Source: Branchiostoma floridae
Taxonomy: Eukaryota; Chordata; Leptocardii; Amphioxiformes; Branchiostomatidae
Reading direction: 5' to 3'
DNA: 26,791 bases
NCBI RefSeq assembly: GCF_000003815.2
Contig: NC_049981.1
Location: forward strand, 2,796,004 to 2,822,794
Shown here: piece after piece, positions 20,501 to 26,050 of the stretch
Position numbering within the stretch: the stretch's first letter is position 1
Layout: every line of letters begins with the position of its first letter
The notes under the pieces: model-generated
The model's database searches: none
Told to the model about the DNA's origin: nothing
Seen by the model: the letters and a program-made list of their open reading frames with translations, nothing else
Translations under genes and position numbers: made by a program

Positions 20501-22879
20501 TCCCCCAAACAAAGCCAAAACCAAAGATTTTTTATTTTCTAGTCATATTTATAGGACACAAAGAAAAACACACAGTTCAGCTATATCTGAAAGAGGACAG
20601 AAAAATCAGAAAATCGAATCTTACAGAGGTGTCACAGGGTTGCTGAGAGATGCTGAAAAGTGTTCAGAAGTTTGGGACCTAGACAGTCCCAGATTAATGT
20701 ATAACATTTCACCTTACTTGGCAAAAATGAGGATTTTTATAAAAATACACACACACAAAACATGGTAATGAACTTCAAGGAAGCTGAGGGAAGGAGAGAT
20801 AGTGAAGTTTCACTTTTGGCAGAATCAAGATTAAAGTATAGAGCTGTGCAACAACCCTGTTGTCAGGGATGCCTAAGCATTTGTACCAATTTTGTGAGAT
20901 TCGTAGGAATTTAACGAAAAACACACGAATCGCTTAGGCACCCCTGGAAAAAAAACAATTGATGTGAATCAAAATAAATAAGCTCACCGCATTGCTTGAT
21001 TAGCACACCAAATTTGATTTAGACTAAATTAGAGCAGCAAAGATACATAGAAGGAGTGGGATAGTCTTCATGAAATGTCTACTCCATCCATGCCACAAAG
21101 AACAATCAACACTGAACACTTTAGATTCAAAAAGACACAAATTGTGTCTTCCGACATCGAAAGTGACCAGTGCTGATCGTAACACCACTTCCAACTTTTA
21201 TTACCTGTGGCGTTAAGTTGATGAGAATTGGCTTGGTGGTTTGAGAAGCTGAGGAATTCTGGGTAACAATTTGCACGGCAGGCTGGGATACCTGCCCCAC
21301 AGCCTTCTGGGATACTGTGCTAACTGTCACTGGCTTTGCCTAGGAGACAGGAAAATTCCATGTTTTAGAGTAAGTTTGACACAATTTTGTGATACACTAC
21401 GTATTAGCTTAAGACTTTGGTGCAGAAATGAAAAAAAATGAAAACCGAAAAAAGCAATACTTCTTTTTCGCAAAAATAGTTTTGTTTTTATGAAAGTTCA
21501 TTGGTTGCAGTCATTCGGAAAAAAGTTGATCTGTAATTTCCAACACAAATAATTGGACTAACCCAAATTTTTGACTGATCAGCTCCTGGCTTTGTCATTA
21601 GGAATGACCAATCCACTAGTACTGTTTCTTCCATGACTGCCTTTGACTTATGATCCACTGCACATGTATCTACATAATGTGACCTCACAGAAGCAGTGGA
21701 TTATTTATATATTCCTTGACAAAGACTGGAGTTGATTTTGGGCAAGTCCAAATCACAGTTTAACTTTTTCCAGAAAGCTTAAAATTTAATGTTCTTGGAT
21801 TACAAGCCATAGGTTCTTTGTTGAAAACCAATGACATACATCACCATCGACATTTCAGTGACCTTCTGTCACCTTCTTCAGGGCAATTCTGACTGGTACT
21901 ATTCCACACTGCAGCTACTAAGGTGTCACTAATTACAATGTCCCAAATGTAAAGAACTGACATAAATGTGCTCCAAAACATAATCTGTATATAACAAAAA
22001 TAATTGTTGCCATACATTTTGTCCCTAGGCCTAACTATAACTAAGCTATACCAACACTTAGAATACAATTTCAAGTTGTCCTAACTTCACCCTATTCTCT
22101 ACTGACCTGAGATGGCTGTTGGTAGATGGGGGGACTGACCATATGTTGGACAGCAGGGCTTGGGGTGAGTGGTGGTGGACGTGGAAGAACATTCGATTGC
22201 TGCGCGATCGTTGCTGTCTGGAGAGGTACATTTAGAAGAAAACAAGTTTTGAACCAGATAATGATTTCATCAGCTTGGTTAATGAATTGAACAGTTTTCC
22301 TAATTACAAACATTTCTTTCTGTTATACAAATCATACATAATGAAACTAGAGTCTGGAGACCTCATACCTCCATGAAATAGATCATATATGCAAATGACC
22401 TACAGATTAACATAATTCATACTTGATGATGTACACATGTCACATCAGTGCAAAGTTCCATCATTCATTGTTGATTATTCAAGTGTGGCATTTTCTCATA
22501 AATTATGTAAATGAGACCCTAGCTCGCATGATTTATGTCTGATAATGTTCAACTTAACATAGCCGCCAAATGTCGCAAGAACAAAATTCTCATCATTCAA
22601 CATTAAGCTATTATAATAGTTTTCATTAATTAATTGTCGATATACTATAATGTTAGGCTAGCCCCAGAGGCGTCGCCAAAAAAGCGGTTTTGTACCCACC
22701 CCGAGGTAGTAACCCTACCCTACCTGTTGTACAGCGGGGGTGAGTGGGGGTGGCTGTGGTGCCACAGGGTACGGTGGTGGGGGTGGTTGTGCAGCAGGTT
22801 TGGGTGGGGAGGGCTCCGGCTCTTCCGGCATCTGCCATGGATCCAGCTCCTCATCCTCACACTCCATACACAGGTCCAT
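4319..22879 (-). CDS. POGZ: POGZ-like zinc-finger chromatin protein (19 coding exons, 1435 aa), without transposase domain
   Basis: Joined coding exons (high to low): 22724-22879, 22107-22217, 21205-21339, 19418-19637, 18176-18651, 17449-17682, 16700-16799, 15858-15972, 15097-15272, 14338-14462, 13539-13626, 12415-12614, 11393-11617, 9329-9508, 8861-8980, 7509-7660, 6782-6859, 6308-6481, 4319-5561. They sum to 4308 nt, all junctions are GT-AG and all phases match. Order of parts: acidic N-terminal motif (4-16), Q/P/T/S-rich disordered region to ~480 with KRRKK (386-390), C2HC finger 486-506, EEYYYG 555-560, C2H2 fingers starting at 581, 618, 648, 678, 707 and 736, an HPZ-type pair (831-872), an atypical finger near 901, a basic AKRQR (955-959), VDLT plus acids (970-980), a C2HC finger 988-1008, and an acidic repeat tail 1022-1435. 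Vertebrate POGZ binds HP1 through the HPZ region and acts in chromatin regulation and mitotic HP1 release; a similar nuclear role is inferred. ZNF280 proteins share the central fingers, but the N-terminal motif and HPZ favour POGZ. The C-terminal HTH and DDE domains of vertebrate POGZ are absent. Confidence 0.9.
4475..4888 (-). repeat. Intragenic tandem repeat B, three 135-144-bp units
   Basis: Units at 4754-4888, 4619-4753 and 4475-4618 encode 45, 45 and 48 residues. The shared core is LDT-PAPEEEQETVQDGGET then SDV-EQ and GVETD. The extra three codons in unit 3 come from an AEAAEQ expansion. Length is a multiple of 3, so the copy number can vary without a frameshift. Confidence 0.88.
5027..5260 (-). 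repeat. Intragenic tandem repeat A, two 117-bp units
   Basis: Codes for aa ~1123-1200. Unit 1 (5144-5260) and unit 2 (5027-5143) share KVEKEEVDSVMD, PEEL and TAEES. The period is 39 codons, and each unit carries one hydrophobic-K-V-E site. Confidence 0.85.
5562..6307 (-). other. Introns without recognisable elements
   Basis: This last intron (5562-6307) shows nothing besides splice sites. The same holds for 6482-6781, 8981-9328, 13627-14337 (an AAAC run at 14199-14217), 14463-15096, 17683-18175 and 22218-22723. All are AT-rich without coding signal. Confidence 0.5.
6308..6481 (-). CDS. POGZ: POGZ-like exon 19: SIM-like acidic motif and last C2HC finger (aa 964-1022)
   Basis: VEFVDLTEEDEEDD (967-980) has the form of a SUMO-interacting motif (hydrophobic core VDLT followed by acids). 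A C2HC finger follows: FVCPHCDLHFNLRMPLTQHI then KFC, ligands C988, C991, H1004, C1008. Acceptor TTCTGCAG. The donor ACTGT|GTAAGG overlaps an in-frame stop (GTG TAA), so unspliced RNA would end here. Confidence 0.88.
6782..6859 (-). CDS. POGZ: POGZ-like exon 18: basic NLS-like linker (aa 938-964)
   Basis: 26 residues, LTGFGRNRQNAGGIPPAKRQ then RSDLPG. The PPAKRQR string is a possible nuclear-localisation signal. Too short to stand alone, but it is supported by phase 2 to phase 2 continuity and good sites (acceptor TTTTTTCAG, donor CTGG|GTACGT). Confidence 0.8.
7040..7508. repeat. Degenerate ~150-bp tandem repeat abutting the exon 17 donor
   Basis: The anchor GCAGATTTACCACAAGTCAC recurs at about 7170, 7325 and 7472, each time followed by TAGGGGG-like sequence and TTTCTTA. 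TACAATGTCA(T/G)TCTGTATTGCC-like segments recur between the anchors. The last copy ends exactly at the splice donor of exon 17. A partial, more diverged copy begins near 7030. Confidence 0.8.
7509..7660 (-). CDS. POGZ: POGZ-like exon 17: atypical zinc finger (aa 888-938)
   Basis: KLSCGCSYTTTGGREMAEHL then QAC: candidate ligands C901, C903, H916, C920. It is the counterpart of POGZ [21 protein letters not shown], but with C-x-C in place of C-x2-C. Its 3' splice neighbour is a tandem repeat array. Acceptor CCCCCAG, donor AG|GTAAGA, phase 2. Confidence 0.9.
8068..8228. mobile_element. Truncated or short hAT-like element of the GTACCT family
   Basis: Ends with AGGTACACAGCCCTA, as does the element at 18794-19187. 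It contains GGTACAGGTGCAGGTCCGGACC and several GTACCT repeats. AGCGGCATAT occurs on both sides (8059-8068 and 8228-8237), consistent with a target-site duplication. The left end lacks the expected terminal repeat, but its first ~40 bp match (inverted) an internal part of the 18794 element. Confidence 0.5.
8702..8813. mobile_element. Near-perfect 112-bp palindrome (MITE-like hairpin)
   Basis: The sequence is symmetrical about GGATCC at 8755-8760. The outer arms AATACAACACGGTGTATTC and their complement at 8795-8813 are exact. The inner arms (ATTATCC, CAGCCCTCC, GGGTCGGATC) match with few differences. It could fold as one ~55-bp stem. No coding potential. Confidence 0.75.
8861..8980 (-). CDS. 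POGZ: POGZ-like exon 16: second half of the HPZ-type domain (aa 848-887)
   Basis: YVSCSKCRYSTCCSRAYADH then MICRH: ligands C851, C854, H867, H872. The string CRYSTCCSRAYA-HMI is identical to vertebrate POGZ at nearly every position, the strongest single match in the gene. The function implied is HP1 chromoshadow binding. Acceptor ATCTTCAG, donor CAG|GTATGG. Confidence 0.95.
9329..9508 (-). CDS. POGZ: POGZ-like exon 15: linker and first half of the HPZ-type domain (aa 788-847)
   Basis: G/V-rich linker, a basic patch GIKRSLN, then THTCLECGAKVQDLSSHY with C831, C834, H844. In vertebrate POGZ the equivalent TCLECSFEIPDFPNHF starts the HP1-binding zinc-finger region (HPZ). Acceptor CACTCAG, donor AAG|GTTAGG, phase 0. 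Confidence 0.9.
9984..10115 (+). repeat. Dispersed repeat with hammerhead-ribozyme-like core, copy 1
   Basis: Shares most of its ~130 bp with 15515-15645 (TTTCTTCCAGATCACTTCAG, ATCCAGTTGCTTGAGTAAC). The core is GTCA (10030-10033), CTGACGA (10034-10040), a stem-loop ATAGT-GGAC-ACTAT (10044-10057), GAAAC (10060-10064), GTC (10065-10067) and TGAC (10068-10071). This is the CUGANGA/GAAA layout of a type I hammerhead. Penelope-like elements are known to carry such motifs. Stem III would be ACGU with no loop, so a monomer could not fold. Confidence 0.5.
11160..11350. repeat. Dispersed repeat rich in TTTGCGG/AACCGCGAA motifs
   Basis: Contains GTTTGTGGAGGTTTTAAGTT and GTTTGCAGTGGTTTTAAGTT about 70 bp apart, beginning with TTTGCGGGGATTTAATTTTG and ending with AAAACCGCGAAAACTGCC. 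The style resembles the common animal repeats with GCGGTTTTCGCGG-type cores. No coding role. Confidence 0.4.
11393..11617 (-). CDS. POGZ: POGZ-like exon 14: end of finger 6 and finger 7 (aa 713-787)
   Basis: Completes finger 6 with H723 and H727 (spacing C-x12-H-x3-H across the splice junction, which confirms the join). It then encodes finger 7 CKSCRLQFHSASELQQHRKH with C736, C739, H752, H757, matching POGZ CNKCRLQF. GC-rich against its AT-rich introns. Acceptor TTTCGCAG, donor CAG|GTATGA. Confidence 0.93.
11701..11790. repeat. Inverted repeat with hammerhead-like ends
   Basis: The arms at 11701-11722 and 11769-11790 are reverse complements at 21 of 22 positions. Each contains GAAACGTCAGC on the outward-reading strand. 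CTGAGGA (- strand, 11730-11736) precedes the left-arm GGAAACGTC, giving a degenerate CUGANGA...GAAAC order. Confidence 0.55.
12415..12614 (-). CDS. POGZ: POGZ-like exon 13: zinc fingers 4, 5 and half of 6 (aa 646-712)
   Basis: Finger 4 has C648, C651, H664, H669. The linker REMPYACKLCGFRSS leads to finger 5 (C678, C681, H694, H699). KNLLCTFCLK gives the Cys pair of finger 6 (C707, C710), whose histidines are in the next exon. All three align with POGZ CKICEWAF.., EMPYVCQVCQYRSS.., HLLCPYCLK. Acceptor TTTTCCAG, donor AAG|GTGAGT. Confidence 0.95.
12841..13040. mobile_element. 200-bp palindromic MITE
   Basis: Arms of about 85 bp: TTCACCTTTATCCGTGGGGT at the left matches the complement of ACTCTGCGGATATAAGTGAA at the right. 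The match continues inward (CCTATGTCCG, AAAAACA, GGTATCA, GTGGTTTCAAA) at roughly 80% identity. Short central loop, no coding potential, flanks share TAG. Confidence 0.7.
13289..13365. repeat. GTATCT microsatellite with conserved flank
   Basis: Repeats of GTATCT at about 13297-13318 lead into ATATAGCCGGTATAACCGCC and CTTCGGCGTAACACACC. The non-simple flank indicates part of a dispersed element rather than a free microsatellite. Confidence 0.4.
13539..13626 (-). CDS. POGZ: POGZ-like exon 12: C2H2 zinc finger 3 (aa 617-646)
   Basis: CQRCFKRFETPFQLQCHLET then MH: ligands C618, C621, H634, H639. The FQLQCHLE string is a hallmark of the POGZ/ZNF280 group. Acceptor TCTCCAG, donor ACA|GTAAGT, phase 1. 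Confidence 0.95.
14338..14462 (-). CDS. POGZ: POGZ-like exon 11: C2H2 zinc finger 2 (aa 575-616)
   Basis: FKCYTCSKVLKSNIKYMNHI then RHH: ligands C581, C584, H597, H601. It is almost superimposable on POGZ [21 protein letters not shown]. Acceptor CCCCAG, donor ACG|GTCAGT, phase 0. Confidence 0.95.
15097..15272 (-). CDS. POGZ: POGZ-like exon 10: proline/serine linker and EEYYYG motif (aa 516-575)
   Basis: Proline- and serine-rich segment (SP/TP sites are possible proline-directed phosphorylation sites) followed by IQLNITIEEYYYG (548-560). This corresponds to the LIMLVDDFYYG block just before the main finger array of POGZ and ZNF280. Acceptor CTCCCAG, donor AAG|GTAAGA, phase 1. Confidence 0.92.
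15326..15425. other. Assembly gap of 100 N
   Basis: Exactly 100 N, the usual placeholder for a gap of unknown size. It lies in the intron between exons 9 and 10, so the predicted coding sequence is not affected. Confidence 0.98.
15515..15645 (+). repeat. Dispersed repeat with hammerhead-like core, copy 2
   Basis: Same repeat as 9984-10115. GTCA (15570-15573), CTGACGA (15574-15580), stem II GGATAG/CTATCC (15582-15587 with 15594-15599), then AAAAC and ATC in place of GAAAC and GTC, then TGAC (15608-15611). The stem is kept with different bases, but the core G is lost, so this copy should be inactive. Confidence 0.5.
15858..15972 (-). CDS. POGZ: POGZ-like exon 9: C2HC zinc finger 1 (aa 478-516)
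   Basis: YTCPLCNNKFFSLATLTAHR followed by QNC: ligands C486, C489, H502, C506. It matches the position and C2HC type of the first POGZ finger (CPRCNAQF...). Acceptor ATTTCAG, donor AATC|GTAAGT; enters in phase 1, leaves in phase 2. Confidence 0.92.
16137..16459. mobile_element. 323-bp MITE with GGCAAGT-rich interior
   Basis: Perfect 15-bp terminal inverted repeats, CAGGGTTGGACAAGT and ACTTGTCCAACCCTG. CTCTG lies directly outside each end, a possible 5-bp target duplication. The interior repeats GGGCAAGT and ACTTGTCC. The CAGGG terminus fits the hAT-like class. No coding capacity. Confidence 0.75.
16700..16799 (-). CDS. POGZ: POGZ-like exon 8: P/T/V linker (aa 445-478)
   Basis: 33 codons plus one base, VTPTPILPRPVAVHQALQSP and on to TTSSAT. 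Acceptor CTGTAG, donor CCA|GTAAGT, phase 1. No domain; it links the disordered region to the first zinc finger. Confidence 0.85.
16899..17082. mobile_element. hAT-like MITE, family 1 copy B (diverged)
   Basis: Parallels the element at 2788-3220: GGAATCTGTTT followed by GGAGTATC, then AAGGCTAACT, CCAAAAAGAAA and a right end CCATCCCTAG. The left terminus is eroded, so its start is approximate. Confidence 0.5.
17449..17682 (-). CDS. POGZ: POGZ-like exon 7: basic NLS-like cluster (aa 367-444)
   Basis: 78 codons. VPKRRKKGLPPPRVVAKILQ (385-404) holds a monopartite nuclear-localisation-type cluster, KRRKK at 386-390. A possible beta segment TVVYVK and an S/T/N-rich stretch follow. Acceptor TCTCCACAG, donor AAG|GTAAGT, phase 0. 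Confidence 0.85.
18176..18651 (-). CDS. POGZ: POGZ-like exon 6: long Q/A/T-rich segment (aa 208-366)
   Basis: 158 codons plus two bases that complete the split codon (Val208). Repeated ISQAKPAMTAQTQVHPVKIT-like Q-A-K-P strings give an imperfect degenerate repeat. Disordered, no domain. Acceptor TTTCAG, donor AAG|GTAGTG (weaker than most), phase 0. Confidence 0.85.
18794..19187. mobile_element. hAT-like non-autonomous element with 8-bp target-site duplication
   Basis: Perfect 8-bp direct repeats CCCCTACT flank it (18786-18793 and 19188-19195). Termini: left CAGAGCTGTGTACCT, right complement TAGGGCTGTGTACCT, 13 of 15 identical. The interior has GGTACAGGTCCGGACC blocks and no coding sequence. 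An 8-bp duplication is diagnostic for hAT-type insertion. Confidence 0.8.
19418..19637 (-). CDS. POGZ: POGZ-like exon 5: Q/P/V-rich (aa 135-208)
   Basis: Begins GTSQPTYLMPATQPGG and ends QMSQPAP plus one base (phase 1). It is distinctly richer in GC and CpG than flanking introns, as expected for coding sequence. Acceptor CACCACAG, donor CCAG|GTGAGC. Confidence 0.85.
19768..20303. mobile_element. 536-bp MITE carrying a minisatellite
   Basis: Perfect 16-bp terminal inverted repeats CAGTGTTCTCGCCAGG (19768-19783 and the complement at 20288-20303), partly extended inward to TTTCAG. Over half of the interior is a 20-bp tandem array. No clear 8-bp target duplication. The CAGTG terminus is hAT-like. 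Confidence 0.8.
19801..20096. repeat. 20-bp minisatellite, ~15 copies
   Basis: Unit close to CTGTGATTTGGGCCCCTATG. CTGTGAT recurs at 19810, 19831, 19851 and then nearly every 20 bp to 20069; one spacing is 18 bp, and the last copy reads CTGTGTT at 20089. Variants (GATCCCT, CACCCCT) cluster in neighbouring copies, a sign of local expansion. Confidence 0.92.
20864..20946. mobile_element. 83-bp palindromic MITE fragment
   Basis: CAGGGATGCCTAAGC at the left and GCTTAGGCACCCCTG at the right are complements with one mismatch, and TTTG/CGAA-type pairing continues inward. No coding potential and no clear target duplication. Confidence 0.6.
21205..21339 (-). CDS. POGZ: POGZ-like exon 4: S/T/Q/V-rich (aa 90-134)
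   Basis: 45 codons from AKPVTVSTVSQKAVG to KPILINLTPQ, phase 0 at both ends. Acceptor TCTCCTAG, donor CAG|GTAATA. No domain. Composition resembles the disordered N-terminal half of vertebrate POGZ. Confidence 0.8.
21845..21885 (-). repeat. Hammerhead-ribozyme-like motif, third type
   Basis: The - strand reads CTGAAGA (21881-21875), stem II GGTGAC / GTCAC with an AGAAG-type loop (21873-21857), then GAAA (21856-21853), T, and GTC (21851-21849). The order and spacing of CUGANGA, stem II and GAAA are intact. Stem I is weak. Confidence 0.45.
22107..22217 (-). CDS. POGZ: POGZ-like exon 3: P/Q-rich (aa 53-89)
   Basis: 37 codons reading TATIAQQSNVLPRPPPLTP and on to YQQPSQ. Acceptor CTCTCCAG, donor CAG|GTCAGT, both phase 0. 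Low-complexity disordered segment. The LTP-AVQ string at its centre echoes the end of exon 2, which suggests an old internal duplication. Confidence 0.85.
22724..22879 (-). CDS. POGZ: POGZ-like exon 2: start codon and N-terminal acidic motif (aa 1-52)
   Basis: The ATG at 22879-22877 sits in a good context (GACCATGG). The start MDLCMECEDEELDPWQ closely resembles the N-terminus of vertebrate POGZ (FMECEEEELEPWQ) and is the best evidence for a POGZ rather than ZNF280 assignment. A proline-rich stretch follows. Acceptor TCTGCAG at 22893-22899, donor CAG|GTAGGG; the exon ends in phase 0. Confidence 0.9.
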
Positions 22880-23273
22880 GGTCAACACTTGTCTGCAGAG
22901 TAGAAACAGATATTTTCAATTCACCATATTGTTGTTGTTTTAAAAATCACCCCAGCCTTGGTACTCTGGAACGGCTGGCCTATGGGCGATGGAGTTTGGC
23001 AATTACTTATCTCCAAGCAGATTTATTATTGGGTGATGTGCATGTCATGTTGTCAGCTGTCCACAGCTGTCACTGCCCCACTTTTTCAAATGGTGTGTGT
23101 CTCAGGTATCCATTGTGAAGCTGTGTGGTTGTTTTCATTTGGTGTTGTTCGATTGAGACGCTGATTTTGCTGCTTATGCGTACAGGACTGTGTTCTAAAT
23201 TTGGCAGTGATAGGTACAGCTTTTCAGTAAGTTTTTGGTATAAGTTGATGTGATGTGTTCTGTATGCTATATA

Positions 23274-23401
23274 AACACCGAGCCATACACCACAGAAAAC
23301 ACCACAACCAACATATACCATAATTAGGTCACAGAGTATTGTTACCTACGGTCACTTGTTTTACGTTCATTAATACTACTAGTAATGTATGGCTCGGTGT
23401 T
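23274..23401. repeat. 15-bp perfect inverted repeat in intron 1
   Basis: AACACCGAGCCATAC (23274-23288) and its exact complement (23387-23401), separated by ~98 bp. TATATAAA precedes the left arm, and ACTAGTAA/TTACTAGT flank the right arm. Confidence 0.5.
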
Positions 23402-23707
23402 ACTAGTACGCTAGACAATGGCCTCTTGGTGCTGAATACACATGGTTCATTTTTGAGTTAATATAATAGTAATTTTCTCTCTTGGTATTTAACTCTTGGT
23501 GCCTAATGTGCTTGAGAGTTACTGGATGTGAATATGGTGAGTACATGAAATGCATGAGGACAATCAATCATTGTCAAACTTTGTGCATACTGGTTACAAA
23601 TCTGTGGATACATTTATCCTTCATAAGTTCATTATACACTTGGAACTCAAACTGACTTTGTATTTGTTTTTTTACACAAAAGCCTCACATTTAGATTTAC
23701 TTCAATG

Positions 23708-24286
23708 CAGGGCTCGAAATTCATTTGGGGGATTAGGTGCAAGTTGGGTGCACCAGAAAAAATTTGGGTAAAATAAAGTTGAATGTCAGAAAAAACTTTG
23801 CTTTAACATAACTAAGAAAACTACATAGCAATACTTCATGAAATTATCATAGTCCAGCTCAAGAAAATTAGAAAAATAAAACAGAAAAGTTGTCAATGGA
23901 ATTTATACCAATTGTAAAATCAAAATAACACAATTTCTGTTTGAATACAATGATATTATGGTACATATATGTTTCTAAAGAAATATTCTTTGCTGTTATT
24001 TGGGGGATCAGCTTTTCAGGTTTAAAGCCTATAACTATTAAGAGTTTAAGACTAAGTTTTAAGTTCAGTAACAAGCATTATGAGTATGACATACTTGTAC
24101 ATTATATTCTCTTTCTAACACTTGGATGTCAAGAATATGGTGCTTATTAGTAAACTTTGATATTTTAACATTCATAAACCCATAAAAATATTTGGATGCA
24201 CCTGTGTACCCACAGAAGAAAATTGAGTGCACAGATTCAATTTTGAGTGCACGAAGATGCACATGAACCCAGTATTTCAAGTTCTG
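23708..24286. mobile_element. Possible degraded hAT-like element in intron 1
   Basis: Left end CAGGGCTCGAAAT, right-end complement CAGAACTTGAAAT (10 of 13). Short GGTGCA/TGCACC and GAGTGCAC repeats near both ends. AT-rich interior. No target duplication recognised. Confidence 0.4.
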
Positions 24287-24889
24287 AAATGGGTTGACCT
24301 AAATACTGGTAATTACTGGAAAACACATGAAGGTGGAAGGAAGCTTTTAATCTACAGAAATATAATATACATGTTTTGATGTGTAAACATTGCAGGTTGC
24401 TATAAACAGAATAATGTAGTATTCAAAGCCCTGGAAATAAGGAATCGCCAAAAAATACCTGTGACGACCAATGACAGCCAGGACCTAGGAGGCCATGTTT
24501 GTTATCTGTTGCAAATCTAGTACATGTACAATGTTTGTTTAGTGGGGTTTGAGAAGTTGCACAACAGGAGATGTGAAATCTACCAAAGTTCATCATTCAC
24601 TAGGCCGTCACTGTTTCAAATGGCTTGAAATCAATTGATGCCAATCAATGCCTTGAGGCAACCACTTAAAAATTTGGCTTGAAATCAGTAGGAGTTAAAT
24701 CGATTTGGCAAATCCACAGATGCAAAATAACTTTGGCTTTTCAGATGTTGTTTCTTTGAAAAAAATTCATGAATAAACATGCCTTCCAACAATGTTAATG
24801 CAAGTCGTGGTGTAAGGAAATTTAGATATAATTAGTGCGTGAATGCAAATTGATTTTAATCGACTTGTGTGTGAAATTCAGGTTCAAAC

Positions 24890-24955
24890 CGACTTGAATT
24901 TTTGAACATAAATTGTTGTGCAATAAACTTTGACTTGACTTGACTTGTCAAACAG
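24890..24955 (+). repeat. Retroelement-like 3' tail, TTGACT repeats
   Basis: GTGCAATAAACTTTGACTTGACTTGACTTG-type sequence (written here only as its unit, TTGACT repeated three times) follows an AATAAA. This is the look of the 3' end of a SINE or non-LTR retroelement. A loosely similar AAATCAAATCAAAC tail is at 17386-17400. Confidence 0.35.
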
Positions 24956-25329
24956 GGCCTGAGTGGGTCAGTACTCTTGATGAAGGCTGGAGTACTATAA
25001 TTTACAAGATACTAGCATCAAAAAGAAAACTTTTTAAAATCAGTTAATCATCAGGTGTTGATAAGTAGAAATCTTTTCACTTCAACTTTTCATCCCCCCC
25101 CCCCAAAAAAAAAATTATGAAATACTAATAAATTAACCAGTCAATTAATCTGGTAAAAAAGCCATTAACAAATCTAAGGTAAAAAAAAATATATACCAAC
25201 CTCCTGTGCAGTATATTAGGAGGCATCAAAGATAGGGATTCTGTATTTTCTTTTGCTCCTAAAAAATCACGTTCCTATTAAAAACTGATACATTATCTGC
25301 TCTTTAACAACGCGCTGTATACTCAGCTT

Positions 25330-25620
25330 TTAACGCGCACTACAACTACAAGTACTCCTGACCAGTACCGCGGATTTTCCATGGCGAGAAACTTGTCTGT
25401 CTCTGGCCGTGTGCCCACGCACACTACCCGTACCCGTACCCGGCCGCGCCACTTCACAGCCCTGCAGCCTTCCTCTACCCGCGAAAACAACAAAGAACAG
25501 ACGAGCCGCACAACATGTGATTGACACATCCCCAGGCGATTGGCGTTTGAGTATGCAAATATCCCGCGACGTGCATGCACACGATCAATAACTTCTCCTG
25601 TCACGGAGTCATCACTCTTT
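25330..25620. promoter_or_regulatory. CpG-rich block in intron 1, possible alternative promoter or enhancer
   Basis: This block is clearly richer in G, C and CpG than its surroundings. It contains three GTACCC repeats beside GGCCGCGCC, an inverted CCAAT box (GCGATTGGCG, about 25538) and an ATGCAAAT octamer (about 25553-25560). The CCAAT plus octamer arrangement resembles the cluster at 26060-26120. A further YY1-like CAAGATGGCCGCC occurs near 25797. Confidence 0.35.
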
Positions 25621-25951
25621 CAAAGATTAAAACAAAAGACAAGACCGATGGGCGAAAACAATCTTTTGAGAAATCGATTCTCCAACACCCTTAAAACCAT
25701 AAAAATCACTTTCTTTCTGACAAAAACATCTCATTTTACGTAAATTCGAAGAACTGGTGGACTGTGAAGAAGGAGAATCAGGGCCGGGGACAAACCAAGA
25801 TGGCCGCCAATCTGACAAAGACCACCGACGAGTTGGGAACAATCAAATGCATTTTTCATCACATTAATCCTTAAAGTGGCCCCTCATACTCTCAATTCCG
25901 ATTGAATTACTAACGAGAAATAATATTAGGTAGAGAATATCACAAACATAC

Positions 25952-26050
25952 CTCCTAAAATGCTCGGATTTGTCAAAAGTCTGCGCGGCGTGAGGAACCT
26001 ACAGTCCTACACCACTCGATACAAAATGGCCGACTTGTGGGCGGAGTTAT
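25952..26050 (-). other. POGZ: Probable 5' non-coding exon 1 of the POGZ-like gene
   Basis: The - strand reads TTTTAGGAG|GTATGT, a good donor, at 25952. It is followed 3 kb later by the acceptor TCTGCAG before the start-codon exon (exon 2 spans 22724-22892, with 13 bases of 5' UTR). The 5' end is a guess, set by the CpG-containing promoter features just upstream. Other first exons are possible. Confidence 0.4.

Larger units (their letters stand above)
22893..25951 (-). other. Intron 1 of the POGZ-like gene (largest intron, 3059 bp)
   Basis: Separates the 5' non-coding exon from the start-codon exon. It holds the inverted repeat at 23274-23401, a degraded hAT-like element, a TTGACT tail, a C-run/A-run at about 25096-25115, and a CpG-rich block at 25330-25620. 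No coding exon was recognised. An alternative first exon could lie in the CpG-rich block. Confidence 0.5.
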
